DNA of 64,000 nucleotides, from assembly GCF_008386465.1 (NCBI RefSeq), contig NZ_VUOD01000003.1:298100-362099 (forward strand). The letters run 5' to 3'. Positions 8,498 through 18,281 of the stretch are shown piece by piece (position 1 is the first letter of the stretch; every line of letters starts with the position of its first letter). The notes under the pieces were generated by a model. The model was given only the letters and a program-made list of their open reading frames with translations, was not told the origin of the DNA and ran no database searches. The translations under genes were made by a program, and so were the position numbers. The stretch is from Arenimonas fontis. GTDB taxonomy: Bacteria > Pseudomonadota > Gammaproteobacteria > Xanthomonadales > Xanthomonadaceae.

Positions 8498-8976
8498 GGC
8501 AGGCCGGGGTCGCCCGCCGGCGGCAGGTCCACCGTTTCCAGCCAGTACCGGCCCAGGTTGCGCACCACCTCCAGCATGCCGGCGAAGCTGGCCGGCTTGG
8601 TGATGAAGGAGTTGCCGCCGTCGCGGTAGCTGCGCAGCACGTCCTCCTCGGCGCTGGAGGTGGACAGCACCACCACCGGAATGTGCCGCAGCGCCGGGTC
8701 GGCCTTGATCTCGTGCAGGGCTTCGCGCCCGTCCTTGCGCGGCATGTTCAGGTCGAGCAGGATCAGGCCCGGTTCCGGATGGTCGGACGCGCCGGAATAG
8801 CGCCCGCGCCGGCGCAGGTAGTCCATCAGCTCCTCGCCGTCGCCGACGAAATGCAGCGGGTTCTCCATCCGGCACTCGCGAAAGGCCTCTTCCGCCATCA
8901 GGCGGTCGTCCGGATCGTCCTCGGCGATAAGGATCGTGATGTCTTCGCGCACGGTCATCGGGGCAGGAATCGTCAC
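8494..8976 (-). CDS. single-domain response regulator (Rcp1/CheY-like)
   Basis: 160 residues comprising one receiver domain and a short tail. Visible residues are AEDDPDDR (acidic pocket), GLILLDLNMPRKDG with the phospho-Asp, VVLST (Thr switch) and FITKPASF (Lys). This subtype is usually partnered with PAS/GAF kinases whose H-box reads ASHDLQEP, exactly the type encoded 4 bp upstream. It starts at GTG 8976; an ATG at 8958 is an alternative. It presumably relays phosphate from the large kinase to a target or to the adjacent cyclic-di-GMP protein. Confidence 0.88.
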   Translation of the reverse strand: MTIPAPMTVREDITILIAEDDPDDRLMAEEAFRECRMENPLHFVGDGEELMDYLRRRGRYSGASDHPEPGLILLDLNMPRKDGREALHEIKADPALRHIPVVVLSTSSAEEDVLRSYRDGGNSFITKPASFAGMLEVVRNLGRYWLETVDLPPAGDPGLP

Positions 8977-8980
8977 CTGG

Positions 8981-11900
8981 CTAGGTTAACCCCGGGTCAC
9001 GGCGGTTTTCCGCCACGGAAACGTGACCGGTGTCCGGATTTTGCCGCTCCGGCAACTGGATAACGAAACAAGCGCCTTCGCCCGGCCGCCCTTCGGCCCG
9101 GATCTGGCCGCGGTGCCGTTCGACGATGCGGCGCACGATGGCCAGGCCGATGCCGGTCCCCTCGTAGTCCTGGCGGCCGTGCAGGCGCTGGAACGGCGCG
9201 AAGATCTTGCCGGCGTGGCGCGGTTCGAAGCCGATGCCGTTGTCTTCCACCCGCAACTCCCAGGCCGGTTCGCCGTTGAGGCTGACGGCCGTCGCCGAGA
9301 TCCGGACCCGTGGCGGCCGCTCCGGCGCCCGGAACTTCAGCGCGTTGGCCACCAGGTTCTGCAGCAGTTGCCGCATCTGGGTCGGGTCGGCATCCATCGT
9401 CGGCAGCGGGCCGGCCTCGACCAGGCCGCCGCTGCTCTCCAGCCGCGCCCCCAGATCCTCGAGCACCGTCGCCAGCGTCTCGTCCAGGGCGACGCGGACG
9501 AAGGGCTTGCCGCGGGTCACGCGGGAATAGGCCAGCAGGTCGTCGATCAGGCGCTGCATGCGTTCGGCGGCCTGCCGGCTGCGCTCCAGGTAATCCGCCG
9601 CTTCGGCCGACAGCTCCGCAGCGTAACGGTGCCGCAGCCGATCGGCGAAGGCGCGGATCTTGCGCAGCGGTTCCTGCAGGTCGTGCGAAGCGATGAACGC
9701 GAAGTCCTGCAGCTCGCGGTTGCGCGCATCCAGGTCGGCCAGGGTCTGGCGAAGGGCGTCCTCGGCGGCCCGGCGCTCGGTGATGTCGCGGCCGACTGCA
9801 TACACCAGACCGTCGTTGCCCGGCGAGGACAGCCACTCGATCCAGCGCACGCCGCCGTCGGCGCGCACGTAGCGGACCTGGACCGCCTGCTCGATGGTCT
9901 CGCCCCGCGCCATCCGGTCGGCCCGTTCCAGGATCCGTTGGCGATCGTCCGGATGCACGAAGTCGGTGAAGGTGCGGGCCAGCAGCTGCTCGCGGTCGTA
10001 GCCGGTCACCTCGGACATCTTCGGGTTGACGGCGACGAACCGGCGGCTGGCCGGCTCGAAGATCACGAACAGCTCAGCCGACATCTCGAAGAAGCGATCC
10101 CGCACCCGCAGCCTTTCGATCAACCGGCCCCGTTCGATGGCGTCGCTGGCCATCTGGGCGAACTGCTGGGTCACCAGCTGGTCTTCCTCGCTGAACTCGC
10201 CGACGTACTTGTCGCTAAGTTGCAGCAGACCGATCACCCTGCCCTCGGCGCCGATCATCGGCACCGCCAGCCAGCCGCGCATCGGCGGGTGCCTGCCGGC
10301 TTCGGCGCCGAAGCCGCGCCAGCGCGGATGCGCCTCCAGTTCGGCCTGGCTCATGCGCACCGGCCTGGCCGTTTCCACCACCATGGCGTAGATGCCGCTG
10401 CCGTCCGGCGGCGTGTCGTAGCCGCGCCACTGTCCGTACTTTTCCGACAGCGACACCGCGTGCACCTGCTGGGCCGGGCTTTCGTCCACGTTCAGGCTGA
10501 TCACCGCCTGATGGGCGCCGATGGTGTCGCGCAGGCTGTCCACCAGTTGCTGGTACATCTCCTGGTCCGGCAGCTTGCGATTGAAACGGATGGCGGCATC
10601 GCTGAGCCGGCGCAGCTGCCGGCTGGTGGTCTCGGCGGCGTTCAGGGCTTCGCCCAGTTCCTGCTGATGCCGCCGCAACACGGTGATGTCCTGGGCGATG
10701 CCGAACACGCCGGCCACCCTGCCCTGCACCATCATCGGCAGGTTGGTAATGCGCATCTCCAACCGTCGCCCGGCCGGCGTCACCACCCCGATCTCGTACT
10801 GGCGGGCCTCGCCCAGGCAGACCGCCCGGAAATGCTGGCGGGTCATCTCCCTGTGCTCGGGTGCCACCAGGAAATCGAAAGCTTTGCCCAGCACGTCGCC
10901 GGCAGTCAGGCCGGTGACCTCGCTGTACTGGCGGTTGACCGCGGTGAAGCGCCCCTCGAGGTCCATCGAGAACACCGCGTCCGGGTGCTCTTCGAACAGC
11001 GACCGGAACCGCTGTTCGCTCAGGGCCAGCTCGCGGTAGGCCTTGTCCTGCTCGATCGCCACCGCGGCGATGGCGGCCATGTTCTCCATCATCTTCAGCT
11101 CGTCCGGCGACGGCTCGCGGACGCTGCGGTAGTAGTTGGCGAAGGTGGCCAGCACCTTGCCATCGGCGGACTTCACCGGCACCGACCAGCAGGCCCTCAG
11201 GCCATGCGCTGCCGCCAGGTCGCGGTAGTCCTCCCAGAGCGGATCGCTCATGATGTCCGAGACGATCACCGTCTCGCCGCGCCAGGCCGCGGTGCCGCAC
11301 GACCCGGCCTTGGGCCCGATCTCCGCGCCGTGGATGGCCAGGTTGTACGCCGCCGGCAGGCTGGGCGCCGCCCCGGTCAGCACGTGCCGCCCGGCCTCGT
11401 CCAGCAACAGCACCGAGCTCAACGAGCCGGGGAACTGCTGTTCGGCCAGCCGGGTGACGGCTTCCAGGCTCTCGGTCAGCGGCCTGCGCGAAGCGATGCC
11501 GGCCAGGATTTCCCGCTGCCCCTGCTCCATTGCCCGCGCCCGCCTCGCCTCGGTGACGTCGCGCATGAAGCTGGTGAACACCGGCGGGTCGGCGTCCGGG
11601 AGGCGGATGATGGTGAGCTCGACCAGCAGTTCGCTGCCGTCGGCCCGCAGCGCCGGCAGTTCCACGCGCTTGCCCAGCAGCTTTCCGCGCCGTTCCCGCA
11701 GGTAGGTCGCCAGGCCCTGGCGATGGCCATCGCGGAGGCGCTCGGGCGCCAGCAGGTCCGCGAGATCCCTGCCCAGCACCTCCTCGCGGCGGTATCCGAA
11801 GGTGCGCTCGGCCGCCGGATTGAAATCGAGGATGCGGCCGTCCGCCGACATCGTGACGATGCAGTCGAGCGCGCTCTCGACCGTGCTGCGCATGCGCGCC

Positions 11901-14900
11901 TCGCTTTCGCGCAAAGCCCGCGCCTGCGCTTCCAGGGCGGTCACGTCCCTGGCCACGGCGAAGGTCATCCGGTCGCGTGGCGACCAGCGCAAGGACCACT
12001 GGGTCACCCGCACGACCCCGCTTCGGTGCACGCAGCGTATGCGCAGGTCGCTGGCCGGATTGCCCGCCATCACCGCCGCCGCCGCCCGCAGTGCCTTGCC
12101 GCGATCGTCCGGATGCACCAGGTCCACCCAGGCCCGGCCGATCAGTTCGTTCGGGCCGTGGCCCCAGATTTCCCTGGCGGCGTGGCTGACCTGCTGGAAC
12201 CGGCCGTTGGCATCCAGCACGCAGATGGCGTCCAGGGAGTGCTCCATCACCTGCCGGTTCACCACCAGCGAATGCTCGAGCCGCTTGGCCATCTCCCGAA
12301 GCCCGTCCTGGGCGGCGCGCTGCTCGGTGACGTCCTGGATGGCGCCGGTGGCGGCGGCAGGATTGCCATCGGCGTCCCGCAGCAAGGTGCCTATCTCCCG
12401 CACCACCCGCTGTTCGCCGTCCGGGCGCAGCACCCGATATTCGAGGTCCAGGTCGCCTTCCCCGGCGTGCAGGCGCCGTTGCGCCTCCTGCAAACGGGCC
12501 CGGTCCTCGAAGTGCACGCGTTCCAGCAGCGCCGGCAGGCCGAGCCGGAGCTGCCCGGGCTCCATGCCGAAGATCCGGAACACCTCGTCCGACCAGCTCA
12601 GCTCGCCGCTGGACAGGTCGTACTCCCAGCTTCCCAGGCGGGCCAGGCGCTGCGCATGCGCCGAGGCCGCCTCGGCCTTGAGCCGGACCGCCTCCGCCCG
12701 CTTGCGGTCGCCGACGTCCTGGAAGTACACGGCGATGCCGTTGGGATGCGGGAACACCCGGGCATGGAACCAGGACCCGAGCGGCGGATAAAAAACCTCG
12801 AACTCGACAGTGCGACGTTCTGTCTGGGCAGTCCGGAAACTGCTCTCGACGATCGTGCCGCGCGTCTCCGGGAAACACTCCCATAGCGGGCGGCCCAGCA
12901 GCTCGTCCCGGGGCCGCCGCATGAGCTGCTCGGCGCGCGGATTCACCAGCACGAAGCGCCACTGACTGTCGAGCACGTAGAAAGCGTCGCTGATGCTGTC
13001 GAATACCTCGGCAAGCTCCCGCTCGACGGCCTGCAAGGCCTGCCGCGTTCGCTCCGATGTCTCGATCTGCCGACGCAGCAGCTCGCTGGCATGCTCGGCT
13101 TCGCGTGCTCGCCGCTGCCCCAGCGCGGCCAGGCGCAGGGCCAGCGTCAGCAGGCCGCCGGCGGTCAGCCCTCCCAACAGGACCAGCCCGGAGAAACTCG
13201 CCCTTACGCCCGTCTCCGGGATCGGCCACAGCTTGACCCGGGCATCGTCCATGCCGTCGAGCGTCCGTGCCGGCACCGTCTCCCGCCCCGGCTCGCCGCG
13301 CTGATACAGCACCCTCGCGCCCTGGATCACCTGCAAGGATTGTCCTGCAGCGGCGTCATGGGTCAGATCGCTGAAAAGCTGCTCGATGTCCACCACCGCC
13401 ATCAGGAAGCCCGCCGGCTCCGGACCGGCGCCGGCCGCGGCGGGCACCGGCACCACCAGCAACTCCCCCAGCCGGCCCGTGAACAGCGGCATCGCTCGCG
13501 ACCAGGCTGCCTTATCGGCCGCGGCCCTCGCCAGCAAGGCGGCATGTGCCGGATCCGCATCCATACGGTCGCCGATCCGGTCGACCAGTGCCGGCCCGCG
13601 CCAATGCACCTGGCGCAGGTCCGTGTCCGGACCCAGCCAGGCGAGGGCCGAAAAACTGGCGAAATCGCCCAGGTAAGCCTCGGCGCCCCGGGCGAATACC
13701 TGCTGCTGGGCGCTGCTGTCCTCCAAGGCAGCCAGGCGCTGGGCAAGCCGCGCCAGCGCCTGGCGCCGCTCCCACATCCCCTGGTCCAGTGCCCTGGCCA
13801 CCATGTCCGCCTGGCTGCCCAGCAGGGCCTGCCCCAAGCGGCTCTGCTCGCGCTCCAGCCGGAGCCACAGGCCAAGCGACAGCATGACCGCCGCCAGGCC
13901 CACGCCGATGGGCATCCAGACGCTGCGCTGGACGTCCAGATCACGCTGGCCCGAGGCACCGGCGAAGACCAGCGCCAGGCCCAGCAGGCACATGGTCACG
14001 CCGGTCGGCAAAGCCATGGGCGTTTGCGCGCCCCAGCCGTGAAGCACGGTGAGGCTGGCCAGATAACCCAGCCATTCCACCCCCGCGATCACAATCAACA
14101 CGAGCCCGCAGGCCCAGGTCGCCGCCCATCGGGAGGCCGACCGACCCTCCCGCTCCGGAGCCAGACCGATGCCCAGGGCGGCCAGCAGCCAGGCGAGGGC
14201 CTCACTCGGCGGCATGTGCCCGGGCGATCCTCCTGCAGTGGCCAGGCCGTACCGCGGCAGCCATTCGACGCTTCCCTGCGGCCAGCCCAGGTAGGACCCG
14301 CTCAGGGCAGTGATGGACAGCACTCCCACGGGGACCAGCAGGAGCAGCGCCCATCCCTTGTGCCTGGCCAGCAAGGCCGACAGGGACAGGGTGACCAGGA
14401 AACCGCTGAGCGCGGCGTCCAAAGGCATCGGGGCCAAGGAGGTTCCAGCCCGGACGATGGCATCGCTATCCAGGGCCCAACCGATCATCACCAGCAGGCA
14501 AAGACCGGCCGTGAGGGCGATGCAGGTGCGTGCGAAGGGCTGGTGGCCAGCGCGCAGGCCGGTGCCCAGCAACCGCAGGCCCAGCAGTAAGGCGGCGAAC
14601 CCGACCGACAGCCCCATCGGCAGTGGCGGACTCCCCTGCATCCGCCAGGCACCGAGCGCGAAGGCGGCCAGCGACACCAGGAAACCACCGGCGAACCGGC
14701 TCAGCCGGTCGGTCAGCGCCGTTCCGGACAGCGCGCTCATCGCCAGGCCGAGCGAGGCGGCCGCGGCGGCCAGTGCCGGCGCCGGATTGCCGGCCTCCGG
14801 CCCCGGCCAGAACACCAGGGCGACGAACACCGCGCCGCTCGCCCAGGCCAATCGCAGGCGCCAGAGCGGCGAGTCCGCCGCCGGTCGCCACAGCCAGGCC

Positions 14901-15094
14901 AGGGCCAGCAGCACCGGAAGCGCCAGCGAGATGGGACCGGGCCAGGCCTGCGGCGGCCCGGCGGACCAGAGCAGCGCGTCCAGGACGGCCAGCAACAACA
15001 CCATCGCTGCCGACAGGCGGGCGATCATCCTGCCGGGCCCCTTCGCCTGCACACCGGCCAGACCCATCCTGTCGTCGTCCGCGGTGTCGCCCAT
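8981..15094 (-). CDS. giant membrane PAS/GAF sensor histidine kinase
   Basis: 2,037 residues. The N-terminal third is membrane-embedded (many hydrophobic segments between about 20 and 400), followed by an extracytoplasmic CHASE-like stretch (about 420-640) and a final membrane segment. Cytoplasmic modules in order are about four PAS/PAC units (700-1200), a GAF domain (1215-1370, with a SCGTAAWRG core), a PAS (1375-1500), a second GAF (1520-1670), a sixth PAS (1680-1800), and a HisKA with FIASHDLQEPLRKIRAF near 1800. The ATPase has NALKF, EDNGIGF and GTGIGLAIV. There is no C-terminal receiver; that function lies in the next two genes. The start at 15094 has GGGGAG upstream. The input signal is unknown. 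Confidence 0.9.
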   Translation of the reverse strand: MGDTADDDRMGLAGVQAKGPGRMIARLSAAMVLLLAVLDALLWSAGPPQAWPGPISLALPVLLALAWLWRPAADSPLWRLRLAWASGAVFVALVFWPGPEAGNPAPALAAAAASLGLAMSALSGTALTDRLSRFAGGFLVSLAAFALGAWRMQGSPPLPMGLSVGFAALLLGLRLLGTGLRAGHQPFARTCIALTAGLCLLVMIGWALDSDAIVRAGTSLAPMPLDAALSGFLVTLSLSALLARHKGWALLLLVPVGVLSITALSGSYLGWPQGSVEWLPRYGLATAGGSPGHMPPSEALAWLLAALGIGLAPEREGRSASRWAATWACGLVLIVIAGVEWLGYLASLTVLHGWGAQTPMALPTGVTMCLLGLALVFAGASGQRDLDVQRSVWMPIGVGLAAVMLSLGLWLRLEREQSRLGQALLGSQADMVARALDQGMWERRQALARLAQRLAALEDSSAQQQVFARGAEAYLGDFASFSALAWLGPDTDLRQVHWRGPALVDRIGDRMDADPAHAALLARAAADKAAWSRAMPLFTGRLGELLVVPVPAAAGAGPEPAGFLMAVVDIEQLFSDLTHDAAAGQSLQVIQGARVLYQRGEPGRETVPARTLDGMDDARVKLWPIPETGVRASFSGLVLLGGLTAGGLLTLALRLAALGQRRAREAEHASELLRRQIETSERTRQALQAVERELAEVFDSISDAFYVLDSQWRFVLVNPRAEQLMRRPRDELLGRPLWECFPETRGTIVESSFRTAQTERRTVEFEVFYPPLGSWFHARVFPHPNGIAVYFQDVGDRKRAEAVRLKAEAASAHAQRLARLGSWEYDLSSGELSWSDEVFRIFGMEPGQLRLGLPALLERVHFEDRARLQEAQRRLHAGEGDLDLEYRVLRPDGEQRVVREIGTLLRDADGNPAAATGAIQDVTEQRAAQDGLREMAKRLEHSLVVNRQVMEHSLDAICVLDANGRFQQVSHAAREIWGHGPNELIGRAWVDLVHPDDRGKALRAAAAVMAGNPASDLRIRCVHRSGVVRVTQWSLRWSPRDRMTFAVARDVTALEAQARALRESEARMRSTVESALDCIVTMSADGRILDFNPAAERTFGYRREEVLGRDLADLLAPERLRDGHRQGLATYLRERRGKLLGKRVELPALRADGSELLVELTIIRLPDADPPVFTSFMRDVTEARRARAMEQGQREILAGIASRRPLTESLEAVTRLAEQQFPGSLSSVLLLDEAGRHVLTGAAPSLPAAYNLAIHGAEIGPKAGSCGTAAWRGETVIVSDIMSDPLWEDYRDLAAAHGLRACWSVPVKSADGKVLATFANYYRSVREPSPDELKMMENMAAIAAVAIEQDKAYRELALSEQRFRSLFEEHPDAVFSMDLEGRFTAVNRQYSEVTGLTAGDVLGKAFDFLVAPEHREMTRQHFRAVCLGEARQYEIGVVTPAGRRLEMRITNLPMMVQGRVAGVFGIAQDITVLRRHQQELGEALNAAETTSRQLRRLSDAAIRFNRKLPDQEMYQQLVDSLRDTIGAHQAVISLNVDESPAQQVHAVSLSEKYGQWRGYDTPPDGSGIYAMVVETARPVRMSQAELEAHPRWRGFGAEAGRHPPMRGWLAVPMIGAEGRVIGLLQLSDKYVGEFSEEDQLVTQQFAQMASDAIERGRLIERLRVRDRFFEMSAELFVIFEPASRRFVAVNPKMSEVTGYDREQLLARTFTDFVHPDDRQRILERADRMARGETIEQAVQVRYVRADGGVRWIEWLSSPGNDGLVYAVGRDITERRAAEDALRQTLADLDARNRELQDFAFIASHDLQEPLRKIRAFADRLRHRYAAELSAEAADYLERSRQAAERMQRLIDDLLAYSRVTRGKPFVRVALDETLATVLEDLGARLESSGGLVEAGPLPTMDADPTQMRQLLQNLVANALKFRAPERPPRVRISATAVSLNGEPAWELRVEDNGIGFEPRHAGKIFAPFQRLHGRQDYEGTGIGLAIVRRIVERHRGQIRAEGRPGEGACFVIQLPERQNPDTGHVSVAENRRDPGLT

Positions 15095-15183
15095 GCCACT
15101 CCCCCGGTCGCCTTCGAGGCGAGGCCGTCATGGAACCGCAATCCGCACGGCTTGCCAATGCCGTGGGCGGGAACCCCGGTGCC

Positions 15184-15259
<76 letters not shown>

Positions 15260-15271
15260 CAGGAGCGGATT

Positions 15272-15946
15272 CTAGCTTGTCGGCGGCACCAGGCCGGCGC
15301 AGTCCGCCGGCCGCCCTTCCAGCCCGGGTTCGCCGCCGAGTGCGGCGCGCCAGTCCAGGTCGGGACCGGCGGCCAGATCTATCCACCACTGCGGCACCTG
15401 CTCGGTGCGCGGCTCCAGCCGGGCCGGAAATCCCAGTGCCAGCAACTCGTCGCGGCGCGCCTCGGCATTGCCCAGGTCGCGGAACAGGCCGAGGGACACG
15501 GTGTTTTCCTGGTCGCCGGCGGTGACGACGTAGTAGTCGCGCACGCCGCGCGCGGCCAGCTCGCGGGCGCTGGCCAGCGCCTCCTCGCGCGAAGCGGCGG
15601 CCGGCAGGTACACCCGGTAGCCGCGCAGGCTGCCGGCCAGGACTTCGCGGTACTGGATGCGGGCCACCCACGGCGTCAGGGCGGACATGGCGGCCCGCAA
15701 CTGGGCAGGGGTGCCGAACGGTCCGATGCTCAGGCAGACCGGCGCTTCCGGCAGCGGCAGGGGCACGCTGGCCAGCTCCGCCTGATCGGCCGAGGGCGGG
15801 GCTTCGGCCTCGCCCAGCAGCACCAGGCTGCCGACGCCTGGCGGCAGCGGCGGCGCGGCCGGCGGCGGCGGCGTGTGCAGCCACCACCACAGGGCCACCG
15901 CGAGATTCATGCAGGCCAGCAACACGACCAGGCCGCGCAGGATCAT
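15272..15946 (-). CDS. SPOR-domain membrane protein
   Basis: 224 residues: an N-terminal membrane anchor (about residues 4-22, ending ALWWWLHTP), a Pro-rich linker, and a C-terminal region from about residue 75 resembling the SPOR fold (CLSIGPFGTPAQLRAAMSAL, then YRVYLPAAASREEAL and SLGLFRDLGNAEARRDEL). SPOR domains bind denuded glycan strands at the division septum, so a peptidoglycan-associated role is likely. The ATG overlaps the coaX stop by 4 bp, making it the last gene of the plsY-birA-coaX operon. Confidence 0.8.
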   Translation of the reverse strand: MILRGLVVLLACMNLAVALWWWLHTPPPPAAPPLPPGVGSLVLLGEAEAPPSADQAELASVPLPLPEAPVCLSIGPFGTPAQLRAAMSALTPWVARIQYREVLAGSLRGYRVYLPAAASREEALASARELAARGVRDYYVVTAGDQENTVSLGLFRDLGNAEARRDELLALGFPARLEPRTEQVPQWWIDLAAGPDLDWRAALGGEPGLEGRPADCAGLVPPTS

Positions 15947-16695
15947 GCCGGTTCGTCCTCCCCGGCCCGGGCCGCGTACACGGCCAGACCTTCCAGCACC
16001 AGGGCCGGCGCCTGCTCGCTGTCCAGGTCCAGGCATTCGCCCAGGCGCTCGCCATCGCCGCCGGCCAACAACACCCGCGGCGCCGTGCCGAGCAGGCGGG
16101 TGGCCCGGCGGTGGCTGCGCTCGATCAGGCCGGCCGCCGCACCCAGGCTGCCACCGGCCAGGGCGTCGGCGGTATCGCTGCCGAAATCGCAGGCCGCGCC
16201 GCCAGCGAAGGCCAGGGCCGGGAACCGGGCCGCCAGGGCCGAGCGCATGTGCGCCGGGCTCGGCGCGATCAGGCCGCCCCGATGCCGACCCTCGGCGTCC
16301 AGCAGGTCCACCGTCAGGGCGCTGCCGGCCGACACCAGCAGCCAGGGCCCGGGACCGCGCGCGTGCGCGGCCAGCAGCGCCAGGAACCGATCCACGCCCA
16401 GGCGCGACGGATCCGCGTAGGCGATGCTGACACCGGCGCACCGGGCACGGGTCCTGGCCCGCCGGGCCGGATTGCCGTGCCCGGCCAGGGCGCTGGCCAC
16501 CTGCGTGGTCACTGCGGAAGCCGCCACCGAGGCCAGCCAGCAGACGTCGCCCGGGCGCACCCGCGCCAGCCAGTCCTGCAGGCGGTCGGCGAAATCGCCG
16601 GCCTCGTGCGCGAGCGCCTGCACTTCGCCCAGACTGTCGCCGTCCCAGGCCGCCAGCTTCAGGCGGGTGTTGCCGAGGTCGAACAACCAGTTCAT
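15943..16695 (-). CDS. coaX: type III pantothenate kinase
   Basis: 250 residues of the ASKHA fold; it phosphorylates pantothenate in the first step of CoA synthesis. The phosphate loop DLGNTRLKL is at residue 6, the dimer/substrate motif PSRLGVDR near 100, the adenosine motif SAGSALTVDLLD near 125 and GGLIAPSP near 140. Type III enzymes are not feedback-inhibited by CoA. It overlaps birA upstream and the SPOR gene downstream by 4 bp each. A birA-coaX pairing is common in proteobacteria. Confidence 0.93.
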   Translation of the reverse strand: MNWLFDLGNTRLKLAAWDGDSLGEVQALAHEAGDFADRLQDWLARVRPGDVCWLASVAASAVTTQVASALAGHGNPARRARTRARCAGVSIAYADPSRLGVDRFLALLAAHARGPGPWLLVSAGSALTVDLLDAEGRHRGGLIAPSPAHMRSALAARFPALAFAGGAACDFGSDTADALAGGSLGAAAGLIERSHRRATRLLGTAPRVLLAGGDGERLGECLDLDSEQAPALVLEGLAVYAARAGEDEPA

Positions 16696-17657
16696 GCGGC
16701 ACGCAGACTGGCTTCGCCGGCGTGGAAACGTCTTTCGACGCCGCCCACCTCCAGGCGCAGGGCGCCGTCGTCACTCAGGCCCAAGGCGGTGCCTTCGTGG
16801 ACCTCGCCGGCGCAGGCTACCCGCACCGGCCGGCCGGCCAGGCAGTCAAGGCGCGGCCAGCGCGCCAGAAACGGCGCCGGTCCTTCCCGTTCGAATTGCG
16901 CCAGAGCCGGCAAGAGCGCATCCAGCAAGGCCGAGGCCACCATCGGGCGCGACACGGAGCCGCCCGCCAAACCGGCCAAGTCCACCCAGGACTGCTCGAT
17001 CGCCCGGCCCATCGCCGACGGCATCTGCACGTTCACGCCCAGGCCGACCACGGCGCGGACCGGACCGGCCGCCTCGCCGCCGACCTCGACCAGGATGCCA
17101 CCCAGCTTGCGGCCGCGGGCCAGCAGGTCGTTCGGCCACTTCAGGCCGACGTCGGCGAAACCCAGGGCGCGCAACGCCTCGCAGGCGACCACGCCCACTG
17201 CCAGGCTCAGCCCCTGCAGGGCGGCGATGCCACCCTCGAAGCGGCGCGACACGCTCAGGTACACGTGCGCCGCCAGCGGCGAAACCCAGGCCCGGCCACG
17301 GCGGCCGCGCCCGGCCTGCTGCCGCTCCGCCAGCCATACCGCACAGCCCCGGGCCGGCGCCGGTTCGCGCAGGGCCACGGCATTGGTGGAATCGGTGTCG
17401 AACAGCACCGTCAGCCTCGACAGCTGCCGGCGCGCCTCCGGCGACATCGCCGCCGCCATGGCCCGGGCATCGAGAAGCTCCAGCGGTCGGGCCAGGGCGT
17501 AGCCGCGGCCCGGTCGGGCGTCTATCTCGACGCCCGCCTCGCGCAGGGCCTGCACGCGCTTCCACACCGCCGCGCGGGTGATGCCGGCCTCGCGCGCCAG
17601 TTCCTCGCCCGAGGCCGGTCCACGGCACAGCCGGGCCAGCAGCGCGCGCTCGATCAC
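16692..17657 (-). CDS. birA: biotin--[acetyl-CoA-carboxylase] ligase / biotin operon repressor
   Basis: 321 residues from a GTG start at 17657, preceded by GGAGGG and overlapping the plsY stop by 4 bp (GTGA). Residues 1-60 are a winged helix (GEELAREAGITRAAVWKRVQ), so this is a bifunctional repressor-ligase. The catalytic domain has FDTDSTNAV, the biotinyl-AMP loop GRGRRGRAW, LKWPNDLL and KLGGILVE. The C-terminal SH3-like cap starts near 270. It attaches biotin to the carboxyl carrier protein and can repress biotin genes. Confidence 0.93.
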   Translation of the reverse strand: MIERALLARLCRGPASGEELAREAGITRAAVWKRVQALREAGVEIDARPGRGYALARPLELLDARAMAAAMSPEARRQLSRLTVLFDTDSTNAVALREPAPARGCAVWLAERQQAGRGRRGRAWVSPLAAHVYLSVSRRFEGGIAALQGLSLAVGVVACEALRALGFADVGLKWPNDLLARGRKLGGILVEVGGEAAGPVRAVVGLGVNVQMPSAMGRAIEQSWVDLAGLAGGSVSRPMVASALLDALLPALAQFEREGPAPFLARWPRLDCLAGRPVRVACAGEVHEGTALGLSDDGALRLEVGGVERRFHAGEASLRAA

Positions 17658-18274
17658 GCCGCCCTCCGGCGCGCGAACAGGCGCACGCGCTCGAACCGGT
17701 TCTCGGTGCCGGCCAGCAGCCGCCGCAGGTTGTCCCGGTGCGTGAACAGGATGAATGCCGCCATGGCCAGCGCGAACGACCAGCGCTCGGGACCCGCCTC
17801 GGCGAACAGCGCCGTCGGCACCAGGCTCGCCGCGGCGATGACCGTGGCCAGACCGACGTAGCCAGTCGCCACCAGCACCACCAGCCAGGTGCCGATCACC
17901 ACCGCCAGGGCCAGCGGCCACAGCAGCAGCAGAGCGCCGACTAGGGTGGCGGCACCCTTGCCGCCGCGGAAGCCGTGGAACAAGGGCCAGACATGACCCA
18001 GCACCGCCGCCGCCGCCGCCGCGTACGGCAACCAGGCGACGCCGGAACCGAAGCGTCGCGCCAGCCAGACCGCCAGCACGCCCTTGCCGACATCCACCAG
18101 CACCGTGCCCAGGGCGAAACGCCAGCCACGGGTCCGCAGGGCATTGGTGCCGCCGGCATTGCCGCTGCCCAGCGTGCGGATGTCCACGCCCTGCAGGCGG
18201 CCGAGCAGCAGGCTGCCGGACAAGGAGCCCAGCAGGTAGGCGACGACGACGAGTACGGGGTCGATCAACGGCAT
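17654..18274 (-). CDS. plsY: acyl-phosphate:glycerol-3-phosphate acyltransferase
   Basis: 206 residues with five to six membrane segments. It acylates glycerol-3-phosphate from acyl-phosphate in the inner membrane, the first step of phospholipid synthesis. Signature loops are YLLGSLSGSLLLGR, GSGNAGGTNALR (the phosphate/acyl site) and HGFRGGKGAAT. The start at 18274 (MPLIDPVLVVVAYLLG) matches the family's usual beginning. It overlaps birA by 4 bp. Confidence 0.93.
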   Translation of the reverse strand: MPLIDPVLVVVAYLLGSLSGSLLLGRLQGVDIRTLGSGNAGGTNALRTRGWRFALGTVLVDVGKGVLAVWLARRFGSGVAWLPYAAAAAAVLGHVWPLFHGFRGGKGAATLVGALLLLWPLALAVVIGTWLVVLVATGYVGLATVIAAASLVPTALFAEAGPERWSFALAMAAFILFTHRDNLRRLLAGTENRFERVRLFARRRAA

Positions 18275-18281
18275 CGGCGCA

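Noticed and set aside
9023..12886. Plus-strand open frame of 1,287 codons
   Set aside because: It is antisense to the multi-PAS kinase gene, whose product has clear domains. The plus-strand translation is His/Gln/Val-rich and lacks any motif, as expected for a shadow in GC-rich DNA.
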